From the NCBI RefSeq assembly GCF_000151665.1, contig NW_013171815.1:1902361-1966360 (forward strand): 64,000 bases of DNA. Direction: 5' to 3'. The first letter of the stretch is position 1; each line of letters opens with the position of its first letter. Shown in pieces: positions 59,101 through 64,000 of the stretch. A model generated the notes under the pieces. It was not told the origin of the DNA, did not search any database, and was given only the letters and a program-made list of their open reading frames with translations. This DNA is from Blastocystis hominis (lineage: Eukaryota; Sar; Bigyra; Opalinata; Blastocystidae). The translations under genes were made by a program, and so were the position numbers.

Positions 59101-62100
59101 GAGCAACGTGATTTCGCTGATCGTGGCGTCCACCTTCGATCCCTCATCGCAGTAGTCCACCGTCTGTTGAACGAAGAAGAAGTCATCCAGGTTCGAAAGG
59201 CCATTTCCATTGATGATAAACTCCTTCTTCTGCTTCGCTACAACAAGATCGTTCGCATAGGTAGCGTCAGACGCCTCCAGGCTCACCAGATTCATGACGT
59301 CGAAAGTAATCAGCGGATAGTTCACAAAGTCCTCATTCTCACCGGCGAATTTGTAGCAGAGAGTGAGCGACTGGCTCACAGGAAGCGAGGCGTGGAAATT
59401 CATGCGCACCTTTCCGCCCGCTCCCACTTTCAGAGTCTGCACCGTGGAATTGGCGCCATTGTAGAACTTCACCCAATTGTCTGGGTTGTTGCAGTCCTCA
59501 CCTCTCCACAGCACGCGCAGTTCATCTCCTTCGCTAATACTTTCATCCGTTCCAGAAATCGTCACTTCCCGCTCCTCTCCAACAATGAACTTGCGCGGCG
59601 TGACATCGATCACGCTTCGCAGATCAATCATGTAGTTCTTGTAGAGCTTCCACGGAAGGTCTCCGAACTTGTAGCACAAAGGAGCGTTCAGATTGGGATA
59701 ATCCGAATTGTAAATGAACGTCATACTCACGTTCGCCTTATCACCTTGCATAGCGTTAACCACACCGACTGCCGCATGACCCTTCACTTTGTGGACGATC
59801 TGCTGGGAGATAAGAGTATTGCTGAAATTCGTGCACTCGTTCGTCGCCGGGCAAGTCTTCACCTCGCTCGCAATGACCTTCGCGCCATAATGCAACGACG
59901 GGTTCGCGATGATCAGCACCTTGCTGCTGATGAACTCAACAGGAGTGAACGTAAAGATGCCAGATCCCTGCTCAGTGGAGGAGTATTTCATTTGGTACTC
60001 GCGGTTAAGCAAGAAATCACTCATCGAGCACTCACTATCGTCCGTGATCTGCAGGGTGTAGATACTTCCAGATGCGTCGCTTTGAGGGGCGATCGTAAAC
60101 TCCTTATCCTTGCAACGATCCACGTAGTCACACTGTCTGCACTCCACAGAGCTGTCACCCGGAAGGATCAGCTTGAAGTCGGGCTGCGTCAGAGCAGGCT
60201 CCAACACAGAAATCGTCACAGTAATGGAATTGTTGCTCGTGTATCGGATCGTCACATCCGCCTTATCCACTCCGGTAAGCTGCTCCAGCTTAATGGAGGC
60301 GACCTGATCCGTATCCTGGACAAAGATAGGGACCGTCCGCTCCTTCTTGATCGCAACATTGATGCCATTTGTAGAATCCTTGTTCAAGTCCATAAAGTAC
60401 GAGTTGTTCGTCTCGATGATAAAAGAGCCGGTGAAAGTGAGAGCACTGAACTGCAGTGTGACCTCATGAACATCGATCACGGAACCAAAGGCCTTGCTAT
60501 CTGCCGTCCAACAATCCGCATCTTCCATCGAACCAGGGAGAGCAAACTTGATCTTATCTCCAATGCGACCGTACACAGTGTTAATCTCAAAGTCCTTGAC
60601 CACATTCGAAGCCACCTTCTTGTTCTCAATCCAAACATCATTCATATCCACTTCAGCAACGTTCATACGGATGTGACTCAAACGAATAGGATCCACCTTG
60701 CTGTCCGTGCTACTGAAGTCGTACCACAGCACACTACGATTGGAGGTTACGAAGGTTTCCAGAGTGGAGTGGCCAATCGCACTCACAATCCACGTCTTGT
60801 CCCTATCCCAAACAGTCTGGGACTCCGGCGCCCACAGGGCAAGATTCATATCGTTGTCCCCAGCATTCGAGCCCACGAAATTCACCTGGATCACGCTCGT
60901 ATACACGGGACTTCCCCAGTTCTTCGTGATGTACAAACGGTAGTAACGAGCAGACACAGCACGGGGCAGCTTGTAGTTCTGGAATCCGCCCAAAGCTGTG
61001 ACGTTGGTCTTTTCCATATCCTTGACGCTCAGCACAGTCTCCCAGGGAGCGTTCGCCAGAGCGTTATCTCCTTCAAACACGCAGCTATCGTCGTAGCAGA
61101 ACATCAGACGCTGCAGCTCGAAGTCACGAGGCAGCTGCTGGAAGAACACGCTGTTCACGTACATTCCGAACTCCTCAATCGTGATCAAGCTCTTGAAGTC
61201 GTAGATGATCCAGTGGTTCAGTTCGGTCGATCGACCTCCGTTCTCGAACGCAAACACTGCATCCATCGGGTTCTTCAGATCATCCACAGTCACGTACGGA
61301 CCGTGCGAAGCGACCGCACGGTTGCTTGCGTACTTCCTTCCGCTCGCGTCGTTTCCTCCGGTGAGCGAAGGGTCGGGGGTCAGATCGTGATAAGCAGCAT
61401 CGCGGGTGATGTTATGGATGCCGTGACCCATATACTCCACCAGTGTAGGCAGATCCTTCACCGTCATCTGCGTGGTGTTGCTTTCCAGTCCCACAGCAAT
61501 TCCGGTAATCGAGGAGACGTTCATAGCTAATGCGGAGTACGGAACCTCCACCTTCAGGTCGCCATTCATAAATCCGTACACCAAGTAGTAGCTTCCCTCG
61601 CTCACAAACGTCAAATTTCCCATACGCTCCGTCTTACTGTTGCTAAAGAAATTGACATCGGCTCGAATCTGATCCGCCTCATTCCAATAATAAGCCGTGT
61701 CAGTCTCATCCAGCGACAGTCCCGTAAGCGTGATCGTAGTTTCCTTATTCAACACGGTAGTAACAAAATTGACGTTTCCGTTACCCATCTTGGTGGTCAC
61801 CGACGTCACAATGTGGAAGGTAAACACAGCACCCAGGTTGAAGGGAGTATCGCACATATCCGTATTGCGGGAAGCCTGATAGTACAGCGTGTACTCACGA
61901 TCATCCGCCGGACTGCTGATTAAGATCTGGAACTTGATTCGATCCACGCCATTCACGTTGGTAATGTTGTGCGTCTGCGAAGTGTAGGTGAAGTTCAGAT
62001 AATCGTCTCCACTTCGCAGCAAGATTCCATCATCAACCTTGAAGGGTCCCATTCCAAACACTTCCAGGACCATTTCCGTACCAGAAACTAAGTGATTCAT

Positions 62101-63999
62101 CTTTGTTTGCAGATCGTAAACATGGACAATAACATCATGGAACTCCTTGGACAAACCACTGAAATTAGCAAGCAGATAGCCATCGCCAGCCGCGGTGAAT
62201 TGCATTTTCACTTCAAACGAGTTGCCGTTCTCAGTAATCACATGACCAGTTCCAATCACCGTTTTCTGGCCATTGCTATCTTCCTTGATAAACATAACTG
62301 TATCATTAATGTGCAGACCAGAACCAATCAAAGTAATCACGGATTCTCCCAGAAGAGCCAACTTGCAATTCTGCGTTCTCACCTCGGTGATCAAAGCATT
62401 CTGGATCGAGAAATAAGCGCTCGGGACCACACCATACACCTCATCATCGTAGCGCACGCAGAAGCGAGCATGATCCATCATCTCCTCGGCATCGATCTCC
62501 ATGTCCACCTGGTTGTTAGCCAGAGGATAAAAGTCTTCCGACAAAACAGACGCAGCATCCAAGCAATCCTTCGACGAAGACACCTTGTTGCTCACCATCG
62601 TAATGTTCATAGTCGGTTCGAAATTACCGTTAATAGCCATGCTAATCGTACCTCCCATCGGTCCATAGGTAGGGGTAATCGAATTCACTCCATACACCGT
62701 CGTCGAACTTACGACACTACCCTGAGCATCACACACACGGGCTGTGTGGTCATCGGGCACTCTTGCAAACGTGGAAATAATCGCAGCTAAATTAGAATCC
62801 ACACAATAAGCACTCAGCATATTGGGGTTAACATAGGAGCTATTCATGAATACATCGTCCGGGAACTTATTGAGACCAATAAGCATATCCTGCGAAGTTT
62901 GGATCTCGGGGGCCACATTCCCATAGAACTCGATCGCGAACTCCTGACCATACTTGTTACCCACAATCAGCGGGGTCTTCGACACCGTAGCCACAAAGCC
63001 ATTCGCATACAGTGCATCACGGATGGAATCCGCTTCATGCTTCGGAGTAAACGGACCAATTTGAATGGAGTTCACTCTGATGAAGAATTCACCATTGTCC
63101 ACAGTCGACTGCTCAGAGGCAAATCCAAACGTGAACGACGTCGTACTCAGGGGATCGCCATTGCAATCCGAGCCACTCACAAACTTGTAGTACGCGTCCA
63201 CCTTGTCGCTGTTCATCTGACGTCCATACAAAGCCAGCTCCACCAGTTCGACATGCTCCGGATCTCCAAAGTTCGACAGAATCTCGAGTCTCCAGTAGCG
63301 ACCAATCACCGTATTACCATCCGTCGTGGTGAAGTTGTAAGTATTTCCAGCCATGCTGTCAATCGTAAAAACCTCCTTGTTGAACTCCATGTAGGGACCC
63401 TCAATGCCTTCCACAGAGTAGTAGAACTTGAAGGTTCGCGGAGAACGATGCTCTCCACGCACCGTAATACTGACGTTCCTCACCAGCAAGTACTCCAGGG
63501 TATCGAAGGACATCACAGCGTTCAAGTTTTCACAATAGCTACAGACCGCGGTAGAGCAAATCGGAAGAACGGTTTGCGACGGTTCCTCACAACCAGACAC
63601 ACCGCGGCACTCATGACAACGACGACCGCCCACACCCTGGTTGTACGCAGCTATCTTCAAGCCATTGACGGTCAATTGCTGACAATTGGTACTATCTTGT
63701 GGACAGTCCTCCTTAGCAACAGAAACGGTCTTCCACACATAACCAGTCGACAAATCGCCATCAAATACATCTGCGGGGTGTCCGGTCTTCTGGTAGGGAG
63801 GAGAGTACGGAGGTAAATTGGCAGCATACCCCCACTTTCCATAACCAGTCGGACGCTCACCCCAACTACGACGAATCGCGTCGTTCGGAAGAAATTCCAA
63901 AAATCCCTCAGAACGGCAGGGAGCAGGAATCTTCACAGTAGACATACGTCCCACTATAGCATTTAATTCAGCTGATACGGCAATGACTGCCATCAGCAT
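38146..63999 (-). CDS. Giant intronless modular protein, 8,617+ residues, ~60 LCYxF modules (may extend past window)
   Basis: One uninterrupted frame of 25.9 kb from an ATG at the window edge to a TAA at 38146-38148. The first residues (MLMAVIAVSAELNAIVG) look like a signal peptide or its end, so the true start may lie beyond 64,000. Discoidin/F5-F8-C-like regions occur at residues ~75-260 (63780-63220; DVFDGDLSTGY...YWRLEIL) and ~900-1070, and possibly ~4,940-5,080. The rest is tandem modules of ~100-140 residues with a common course: VxGxxKxFxxxGxGxxxGD, a cysteine ~15 residues later, then LCYxFxxExxxxY and VxxVxS. I count about 60 signature copies, nearly all with the cysteine, implying one disulfide per module. 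The fold is probably an Ig/TIG-like beta-sandwich (inference). No membrane helix is evident. Many N-glycosylation sequons. Likely a secreted or surface adhesin. Confidence 0.85.
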   Translation of the reverse strand: MLMAVIAVSAELNAIVGRMSTVKIPAPCRSEGFLEFLPNDAIRRSWGERPTGYGKWGYAANLPPYSPPYQKTGHPADVFDGDLSTGYVWKTVSVAKEDCPQDSTNCQQLTVNGLKIAAYNQGVGGRRCHECRGVSGCEEPSQTVLPICSTAVCSYCENLNAVMSFDTLEYLLVRNVSITVRGEHRSPRTFKFYYSVEGIEGPYMEFNKEVFTIDSMAGNTYNFTTTDGNTVIGRYWRLEILSNFGDPEHVELVELALYGRQMNSDKVDAYYKFVSGSDCNGDPLSTTSFTFGFASEQSTVDNGEFFIRVNSIQIGPFTPKHEADSIRDALYANGFVATVSKTPLIVGNKYGQEFAIEFYGNVAPEIQTSQDMLIGLNKFPDDVFMNSSYVNPNMLSAYCVDSNLAAIISTFARVPDDHTARVCDAQGSVVSSTTVYGVNSITPTYGPMGGTISMAINGNFEPTMNITMVSNKVSSSKDCLDAASVLSEDFYPLANNQVDMEIDAEEMMDHARFCVRYDDEVYGVVPSAYFSIQNALITEVRTQNCKLALLGESVITLIGSGLHINDTVMFIKEDSNGQKTVIGTGHVITENGNSFEVKMQFTAAGDGYLLANFSGLSKEFHDVIVHVYDLQTKMNHLVSGTEMVLEVFGMGPFKVDDGILLRSGDDYLNFTYTSQTHNITNVNGVDRIKFQILISSPADDREYTLYYQASRNTDMCDTPFNLGAVFTFHIVTSVTTKMGNGNVNFVTTVLNKETTITLTGLSLDETDTAYYWNEADQIRADVNFFSNSKTERMGNLTFVSEGSYYLVYGFMNGDLKVEVPYSALAMNVSSITGIAVGLESNTTQMTVKDLPTLVEYMGHGIHNITRDAAYHDLTPDPSLTGGNDASGRKYASNRAVASHGPYVTVDDLKNPMDAVFAFENGGRSTELNHWIIYDFKSLITIEEFGMYVNSVFFQQLPRDFELQRLMFCYDDSCVFEGDNALANAPWETVLSVKDMEKTNVTALGGFQNYKLPRAVSARYYRLYITKNWGSPVYTSVIQVNFVGSNAGDNDMNLALWAPESQTVWDRDKTWIVSAIGHSTLETFVTSNRSVLWYDFSSTDSKVDPIRLSHIRMNVAEVDMNDVWIENKKVASNVVKDFEINTVYGRIGDKIKFALPGSMEDADCWTADSKAFGSVIDVHEVTLQFSALTFTGSFIIETNNSYFMDLNKDSTNGINVAIKKERTVPIFVQDTDQVASIKLEQLTGVDKADVTIRYTSNNSITVTISVLEPALTQPDFKLILPGDSSVECRQCDYVDRCKDKEFTIAPQSDASGSIYTLQITDDSECSMSDFLLNREYQMKYSSTEQGSGIFTFTPVEFISSKVLIIANPSLHYGAKVIASEVKTCPATNECTNFSNTLISQQIVHKVKGHAAVGVVNAMQGDKANVSMTFIYNSDYPNLNAPLCYKFGDLPWKLYKNYMIDLRSVIDVTPRKFIVGEEREVTISGTDESISEGDELRVLWRGEDCNNPDNWVKFYNGANSTVQTLKVGAGGKVRMNFHASLPVSQSLTLCYKFAGENEDFVNYPLITFDVMNLVSLEASDATYANDLVVAKQKKEFIINGNGLSNLDDFFFVQQTVDYCDEGSKVDATISEITLLSPNELRFSVVFSQSYVDMLKICYRFSNYNEEVKSVMNDALPLYVVAISGVNPTYGFAKKNSVLVNYFGNYPSSYTMGDHAKWVLQDSEEPVTVDVDVSNRGSNHTSSVAFETNGKYILSYQFGNEPFMEYPDIYMHALELIGLNNSHAVVGCLYRPEMELYYYRALTDPNVRDSLSFKRVGGSCMNPDDKLPILSANGAQSNYTDVLNDEEKGDRTAYAEFLVQDISGGDYSFCYRWGNKEVIDYSNIQVTFYSFTGFSIAGGSASDSLVERIEKTMNVMGSGVDEADEIRLIVPRGSSDPMCTVEANKGDDECEAPFEDKTFTVNSNKQVNILVESVPSGKLQVCYKFKNVGYFVKMPVYLTVSGLNSVTVNQGSADVMVVGVEKTFTFNGLGIDSGDRVYWGLTCSGEQSDMISQEVLLDENLSATFLFTSPTTTDLILCFGHAQEEYRGYPNYHLTVKELQTVSSVDPNGQTDLAIVDQAKTVEFRGVGIASGTVDVARWVRGTSCESDVVPLMSSSTIDMGSIDFEVDPNDADRYLQITSSSTRLGSAMKAASSSANSVVVGSDHTASFLFAEDSSEQENERFFLCYKFGDEPFKLYDEITMRVYDLYDAASYSKDDKSDSKYLVAAGAMSTVEFSGYGIAEGDRAYWVKSDRTCRPMNALPITSLHLYEENIVYVDALLKTTVNFVNGYDGAVSLCYQFQNEMPKRYNFPYHVARVNGVRNVDGTNVFVGGVPVKLTFYGYHVNEESQFDEFGWTKGEDCSASNLVTMLNVDTQEKVTMHALNGGNREATVQFLEGGTFSLCHIFGKEEIVHYADVQIEVRIIEEIIPWWTPEESAMGYSMARVAVKGAMKRWNVRGVFETGDLLRFAMTGDCNCNLARMSTPMAPTLEMTEIPIQRDEVTGNYYFTVAFLDAMDVYNQPFTVCYRSRSDLLYYPTTMKIEVYTIEEINSSVGATNVLVVGEEKTLEFSSSKNVGVSVKDKIGFSLNSNCDQLELAPVQLNENYEASVKIDVSYYNNFNLCYQFDGQPFMSLGIVRVFDVMDVVATCDNCSNNTSIMYVTKEFEFRINGQHLEGVPEYAKWVYGDEGCDGRAALLSETEGETPKDYSSELIEITEVVAESAANVSKLIQSSTEVVNALQIVSGKMSLTFLQSSYPAVDNEFRLCYKFGDEPFKLYPDIRMTVVGIDSISSNKGMYSTMLVNEPETWVVQGFGFSDKDKMRLVVGMDCHENIMAETDVYATNPVEAYVKDLTIAQASASMMTLCWKFDEEDYTLMPKFTVTVNDVTSATPAFAIQGISRTFEYEGLGVKMGDRIRYATGDCEHGIALYDGISDKKLASDHTVSLKFDAASLLPYKLCYKFDEEPYKQYSAFTVDVATVTGMRYDGIDYTSLTLGLGVDYQITVTGINVHAGDRIQFVPSRYQDCQSISSTNPPLFDTPYVVEGDVDKESVKFTVRGEISGSYKMCYAFGSELEMVLYPDYTLVFQGVLDVVADYGDDFVLVAGHEKTFTITGTDGVGTGDRVSLTRTARCEDADYVALNAEEAKFVTVDANNRIAITVQETSSNAELSSMDGSHHCFGMCYSYKDSPDTILMSRFCYATADIMPMTIDVIQGQPTQLQLEGYMFQDGDQYVWTTASDSSCEDANRAGFVSSAEGEAMHSLGKAVPFYPVPSTGYIEEDSTELYNLLSSFQDASSLSHVESASFDSAVVEAGLYDESNNALSASLCYKFGSEPMYRFDLSVDTLRMTEVTPSVVTLNADAVLRVSLSRPITNAVVKFVASGSSCSSSSNILVVGGASEFNATQEIAGKVTVEGVAEESYTPCLRLGVGEYHAFDQFSVRLVHFAMKTEELLVADYPSTLTVTSRVGVLASDKCYFTASDSCTGGVGAMDLIIDGVRTTTFSPAADFISLTFLSSGKELNLCCQFADGEMQLVQTNVIVEIAQLLHLRGLNVHYSMLPYNMEKQMRLYGSGLVSGEFWLTRTDAECDDLNGRLELEGATNNAVSVLPGQNNEVSMVSLGRDIETYTLCYNYRSTATYRYDQFQFYSISMNEIVAANGENFKAVVNVPKTFYVYGSHLSTNDYIGFSYDEGCSSSNMVSIVEGDGHYVPLQQNAEGTLFFVVTFLENSESAPAGEFRLCFNSYLNGNIPVDFKMKVFELLQSQWSQDVTTATGESVTIVDTEGEKMSVKGFRVNDNTNQQDRVKFVKQGGSEEEALEFIGADEGTGDRLPAFSSLPDKSSASVSSSNVISASDKVESIRSAFQSAQDVGTVAYIDNAALVEGFDGSTNGIRFMDSVENEVVEPFVQFGYEDFARSPKAAFELFHIDDFRSVAEESGAHDVVVDMPKAFRLVGAKVSEGDKFWFVEPSLTCADQKAEITLNGVKGRQEVVVEANATEFLLTFHDKVPTLRLCYQFSARADVVKDYASIQLSLHTINAIAPSSVRVNKWSDVEFTDAIGMSMGDHVRWIANDGVSDCSQNIIASGEIASNTSTASFFFRQPVGGVSSVYLCYKFGEEEWMAYASLKIQLAETMSMMPHDAVLSLPREFTVQGSAQKEEDRFAFVPMAESCEGVTNAVAATSLGEHIVSFTWTFTSADSQWKLCYLSEGVWMEYADLDFLVSVYTVTAMPTVDMGANEILVSSLQKDFMIEGVGTDNEANSLFFVPAASEGCSANYDIAVEPLGNSRYRLSTNVPSGVYELCYQFSSFQAVRYPTIQKTVISFTALNVAEGDVTVAVKDIASTYSVSVQNMQQLQDDDHLWFGRSGTECAEAVPMVDATGATVNELVFAHPYTNTHSVSITETGTFDVCYRFAFEQTLRTGFVVNVKDVTGRSPAYVYDNIPSPVSFMGVGIGSGDIARWIPTGEDCSSANAISAVVSGTSATYTITPVSQEGEYFELCYQFSGSPVMKHYPALTMVVRPVGVFEVSLGCRKYVEWKVTMSASAPETVPMTYTREDANVVAFEMKRGATQSEVKRGLNGLGAVRVTSTPAASGADSVYYMVFLEDECSNANMTSPCALSSSSAVAGVTVTRERILDECMAASNVEKTLRVHGSVGMNDRLFFVDSESECTVENAANAATMKECDLEKEECLSSMTFTASTYSDMVVQLTCQTNEAYSSTEGLYMAMRLDGQISVLYPDSSFSSISQDMIVREVSTVNIPALKAMLSEFYGVTSVDVASNYNTFCPTNAGESYTHTVTLHGVRAEYAAGYQPISVSFFTLQDLQFVPTTSTKFSVSGVVESYGRRSKSLCYAFNGNVLQYYPDVTMEVYDVEAPVVGAESALTNSVFHSTGSEFTIAFNGVAERCKPETVANFQINGRPSIDAHFLYLSNFHNLITDFETDTTAKLAAGSEAWMVPDFAQCKKISRLYWLPRGETNRRVQSINYQYSNQIGGPWSPSFLDVNVDFSSLTGFYGLSSKGRFVKMIFEKSVLDAFYVISDPIFVGQDCDYAASTDFRPQVQISCTNPSKCGSYSTVLDLSTCSRSAVVSGLPYGEYSIQYRVSSDDMWATIPNTPTVDVLMLSTIQPNRLIAGESSPITLSLSSGSVAQNGDRIRLVKVPAGFSSVNPCSEFGYPLPETMTISFMAATDVNGEQHIAVTNGNDFTSLLSVGDKVIVLDTVGLKAYKMTISQLSATQMTFVENLNEVDTTQEFVLQLFNEYSVEVVDGVTRTTEAVSFLTPSSDVSACYIRQPLERNSWYELPNVFNVVAVESIAVENVMEPSRRIPVVKDLPVTIQFRGSGLRVGDRAYFVPMGSECSSGSAAPVAPVELDSFGVEYTFGEFVFSDAEEYELCYMYSSAVLPGTSVEEATFYKVSGLVVAANTVLSVASVSKGVTTGFVSDYEKDITFSLVEHTVMENSFYVVSGQATSCSEDASVGMNVTALSSSSFRVTFTSVGLETSQPLQLCFRFGNYPAQLYPSITFKVTELFGLTGNLVDEDGYLDQAVVDGSKPLSIYGMQLATGDYIKFIGLDEDCDTNTGFGRRLEVVQPEDDPNASMVTCPEGSALCQATMHFNRESMDDVHACYWFFNDPGYWKSYPYSLRVTQPGDLLFTSVEGLNDRGLVAGNTKTFHIRGNGATYGDKVYLVEDQQNCMEENAWDNRVFLTEVTELNNVFAVVVSMSYVTPGSNLRLCYQFSTLPAFNDKVSGLFHINAITGIDADLTSGSTSIAIAGMSKNYYLTGVGFSMGDQVAWVTEEETCEQSSHMTAVLMDTENGAYYSPVLFTSVEAGKTFRLCYKFAYESWMEYANITVMVKQYGGISMTSAGASDVLVLSTAKTFFLDDAYSTYGYSTSDRVHLVNNGDDCAVSANYLYSAPVLASVSSTPRFQFTLELDESFAGKTCRICYAFGNEVAYATSDLIRVKGMTGFVGVLDVTTIDTEQSVTTAVLNVEKKLVFPSNMNIDYTDRFLFVESESACESATALLPLNSEAMILYVSVLRTNAQDVGKQFYGCMKFGSEPNTFLPGVTLQVKSFNGMEAMEGANDVLVLSQAKTFDIDATGGAGEGDAVIIAPSACTDVNAPNRLVFPVVKSSGDKIQVTMQIEPANVETIRQWNVCYRFVSELPTATSLSMNILGFASADAMSVNVGSKQMAIVGKSKIYSFAGVEGALEGDEVALGCSCDNDTYVMQPLDSTLSVSMMLETKPSCAVGVCYRFREEMPIFYAWNMVVQELETVNDETALSLNMLAGSSMVLRFGGASSTNDRMKLVSATSSCVASIDDFSDAYGSEIPDLWVASVAVSDDQSHSVVTLGGNNDIRNYFDSLQVTMVDNTLSEQKALIIGGRLVYVNNYNSETRALSLDRVYSSLEVGATLKAAHTHGLTVSQNVYQAEVTLPLSYNNEGVLKLCYAFAGDAFFDYEQFVVNVYQMLPEASETRGVQPLVMLSGMTNVMTLNGTGLSSGDKIKLVNVIEDCSAEAVVESPVECVDSHCSAVIETGVSGSFLLCYEFANNLGTQTTYQSVDLVSSQVQGQSSEYNVWFSVANQEHVIIYNTTKEDSFKQTLVPTFVEQLSNTFTASGELETVLRPEGSLVLFSSSSASAEYLFLTNHNANMLADVMEFVVVVDCEQFRAVTMRVRVLVDGAQIMEQTVTIPESGVHRITFTSAMIPTEAARRRLSEFSGVISYALQISTTATNMFTFHRTYSEMTMSMDAVESFKYVENDCLEEPIASGTLSQEDNTVTWTFAQGSENKALKLCYSLGASRYAECGTEYNMYVGDVTALTSEVGDPAHVVVGIPKVFGLEGSWIQENDKLYFAYQEIETEVMTVSANRTFLMDLQSAPTSEPMALHYKFNSMPYQTFEQLTVQVDYVSSVVFSGEEGYMAVGVPVLVEVTGSGFRDTDSIFFVEENDACEVDSGLGLSLVTVEVTEVTTTSVKATASALAAASGHNLKMCYAFSEEGAIAVSDSIAVMEFAAVETTMGSVNVAVAGQAKTVRVIGTGLRVGDVISFHATEDCSSAAVASFAVTDSDDGLVATYLFSAGSNGASYAMCYQFGQSTTNVVRLSAFDVVVKAFESFLDTMVESEISFFVSRNAKPVRVVADGFAAGDELAFTAGADCASLLPLSVDGVEASSLPLTTVMTTVNIYEEVTSGSIHVCYKFGSEPFAFIPNAYVLYSLSVSAAEGLSVSSIVAGQSKTFTFTRSHINAEDYFYFVPATATACYSTDMIPSIGNVMIGEQTSVTLTVSQHSENQYYQLCYVFAGEEPQLLGSNGAFSPAKWDLMVKGVVAFTNGSVVAKQPKEVAVDIYGVSDADEAWFSPLESCEPAVRAVVSISSTAMAVDFPAAANALHLCYRFDGNAVFYYADYTLSVKELQSVTTESGAATVAVWLRPKSFTFSGVGVAAGDRVKYVPYNSDCSAEVDYMMDPVANMTVEYYELDETLSIDTYFLEESTEEEPYQICYQFQGQEWMNYGPQGAYGSDSVFKLVVFGRPVVTASSGDKNVFVKDVAKTLTYNGILITPSDRIKIVEGGDCSVAAVSAEFDDMVLGESLSLTFNFADASYLGKEMTMCFRFADDSTYVTLFGISVKTLTSAAFTSGHPQVLVAGQDKTVTLEGVGLSANDHAYFSYTTCEEAVLNFPVVAVGEEEEDQSFSTVVNIPMAESADSMVLCYAFGNELPVQYSFLSFVVKGVNTAEVAGHADYSVNVIEQSESPTIQFSGFGMSSNDKVWIVEQGAECMEQNAVKVLSVSETYTVRYAFTAAESEKRYDVCYVFYTFTLAEAPIKYDNLALTVRSLPTVAAAVPALAANGAVVDQPKVFTMDTAMAGEGDSLLLVNSPSNDCMGEVMLEAPVAQDKTATVTLTNSTANSWTMCYVFAEQTRAFEVSDFVSKEVLDMVPADTNSTRVTANVMKDWLLTVNGGSNNDKAKMVTGEDCDMGEWVPVIDGVVGFALEYSEEDYKLCYLFDGEEPMMYPEIRLSVLHVNEITIDDGARNDAIIFKVDNAIRITGMTFPGDKIYPLANPLNEPVTSFTSSDCLEGIPLDEYIARSEDGAFHVSVVTGGSVLICYLFEGETKPTLTSFNLLVLGVINPTMRVGEEELIGTANLWAVKNVTTHLSFQSSDTVHEARYKWVANDAADCDAPGEGMEYDEDGSRALLYDAEYERMYDEFALTNTTTANYKLCYQFSGKRWVFLSEQSQGDVYPPLTLESRGLLDILSVDESSPFEFVPREEKQWMVVVANGKENDKMRLVTGISCTDREQIVATADVQGYLVVWNTDENSYEKLANTDHLSVCYGFTNADSNFWVLYDEFDVDVMFVNQVTSTGNRNLIYLNQTKEYTLHGANIDRLEEVFFVELAATCASAERYGLALVEGGQAVVVFTEPVESTLKMCVVFKNHMPMSVTPENQNILEVNVVSVEAMQSLEGFSSDSSVMSQNKQFRLLGSHTELVQSAIFANSPCDDVFEAFPVSEGSFNVYFETHTEGRPLTLCVKYPLEDPIDTGIVMSLKALTKIEVDKGDKRVLIWGTSKTFTFSGYGLNAEEDTAEFILATSVPNDSEQ

Positions 64000-64000
64000 A

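Noticed and set aside
43438-61530. 6,030-codon open frame on the plus strand, and a 1,811-codon one at 37849-43284
   Set aside because: They are exact antisense shadows of the giant minus-strand ORF. The products are implausibly His/Arg/Val-rich without domains, and the openness follows from the sense strand's C/G-ending codon usage.

Overview
Organism. The window is nuclear DNA of a very compact eukaryote, and the best fit is the gut stramenopile Blastocystis (inference). Three features seen directly support this. Almost every spliced gene carries introns of only 26-40 bp, mostly 29-33 bp, usually GT...TAG. The motif TGTTTGTT follows many coding regions. At least two genes (acylphosphatase, PheRS alpha) have no encoded stop at their homologous C-terminus, but would gain TGA or TAA if poly(A) were added exactly 4 nt before TGTTTGTT. 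Stop-codon creation by polyadenylation next to this motif is an established Blastocystis trait. The standard code fits all genes.

Layout 1-38 kb: about 23 intron-rich housekeeping and accessory genes on both strands, often 100 bp or less apart. In order: an unidentified 5'-truncated gene, TYW1 (wybutosine), an SLC13 carboxylate transporter, cytosolic PheRS alpha, a small cysteine-module membrane protein, a class II (B12-dependent) ribonucleotide reductase, a small multi-span membrane protein, a large helical protein, tRNA-Gly, a NOL7-like nucleolar protein, U1A/U2B'', ribosomal eS27, NAA10, an Hsp110-like chaperone fused to MORN repeats, a 1.6-kilo-residue secreted cysteine-module protein, a divergent H3/H4 histone pair, an SMNDC1-like Tudor splicing factor, an mL59-like mitoribosomal protein, a PERK-type eIF2alpha kinase, a PHD+RCC1 protein, two unknowns, acylphosphatase, tRNA-Gln and UTP15.

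Layout 38-64 kb: one uninterrupted minus-strand reading frame of 8,618 codons that reaches the window edge. It encodes a giant secreted-looking protein of about 60 diverged modules ending in the signature LCYxF, with at least two discoidin-like domains near the N-terminus. It has no intron, whereas the rest of the window averages roughly one intron per 300-400 bp of coding sequence.

Themes. RNA biology is well represented (TYW1, PheRS, U1A/U2B'', SMNDC1-like, NOL7-like, UTP15, eS27). Three genes encode large or repetitive extracellular proteins that could face the gut lumen. The most unusual items are the giant modular ORF, the polyadenylation-made stops, the Hsp110-MORN fusion, the B12-dependent RNR, and introns sharing a GTGGAAACG-type motif in both orientations. 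Exon structures were worked out by hand from reading frame and homology. Most junctions resolve cleanly in frame, but none has transcript support here.
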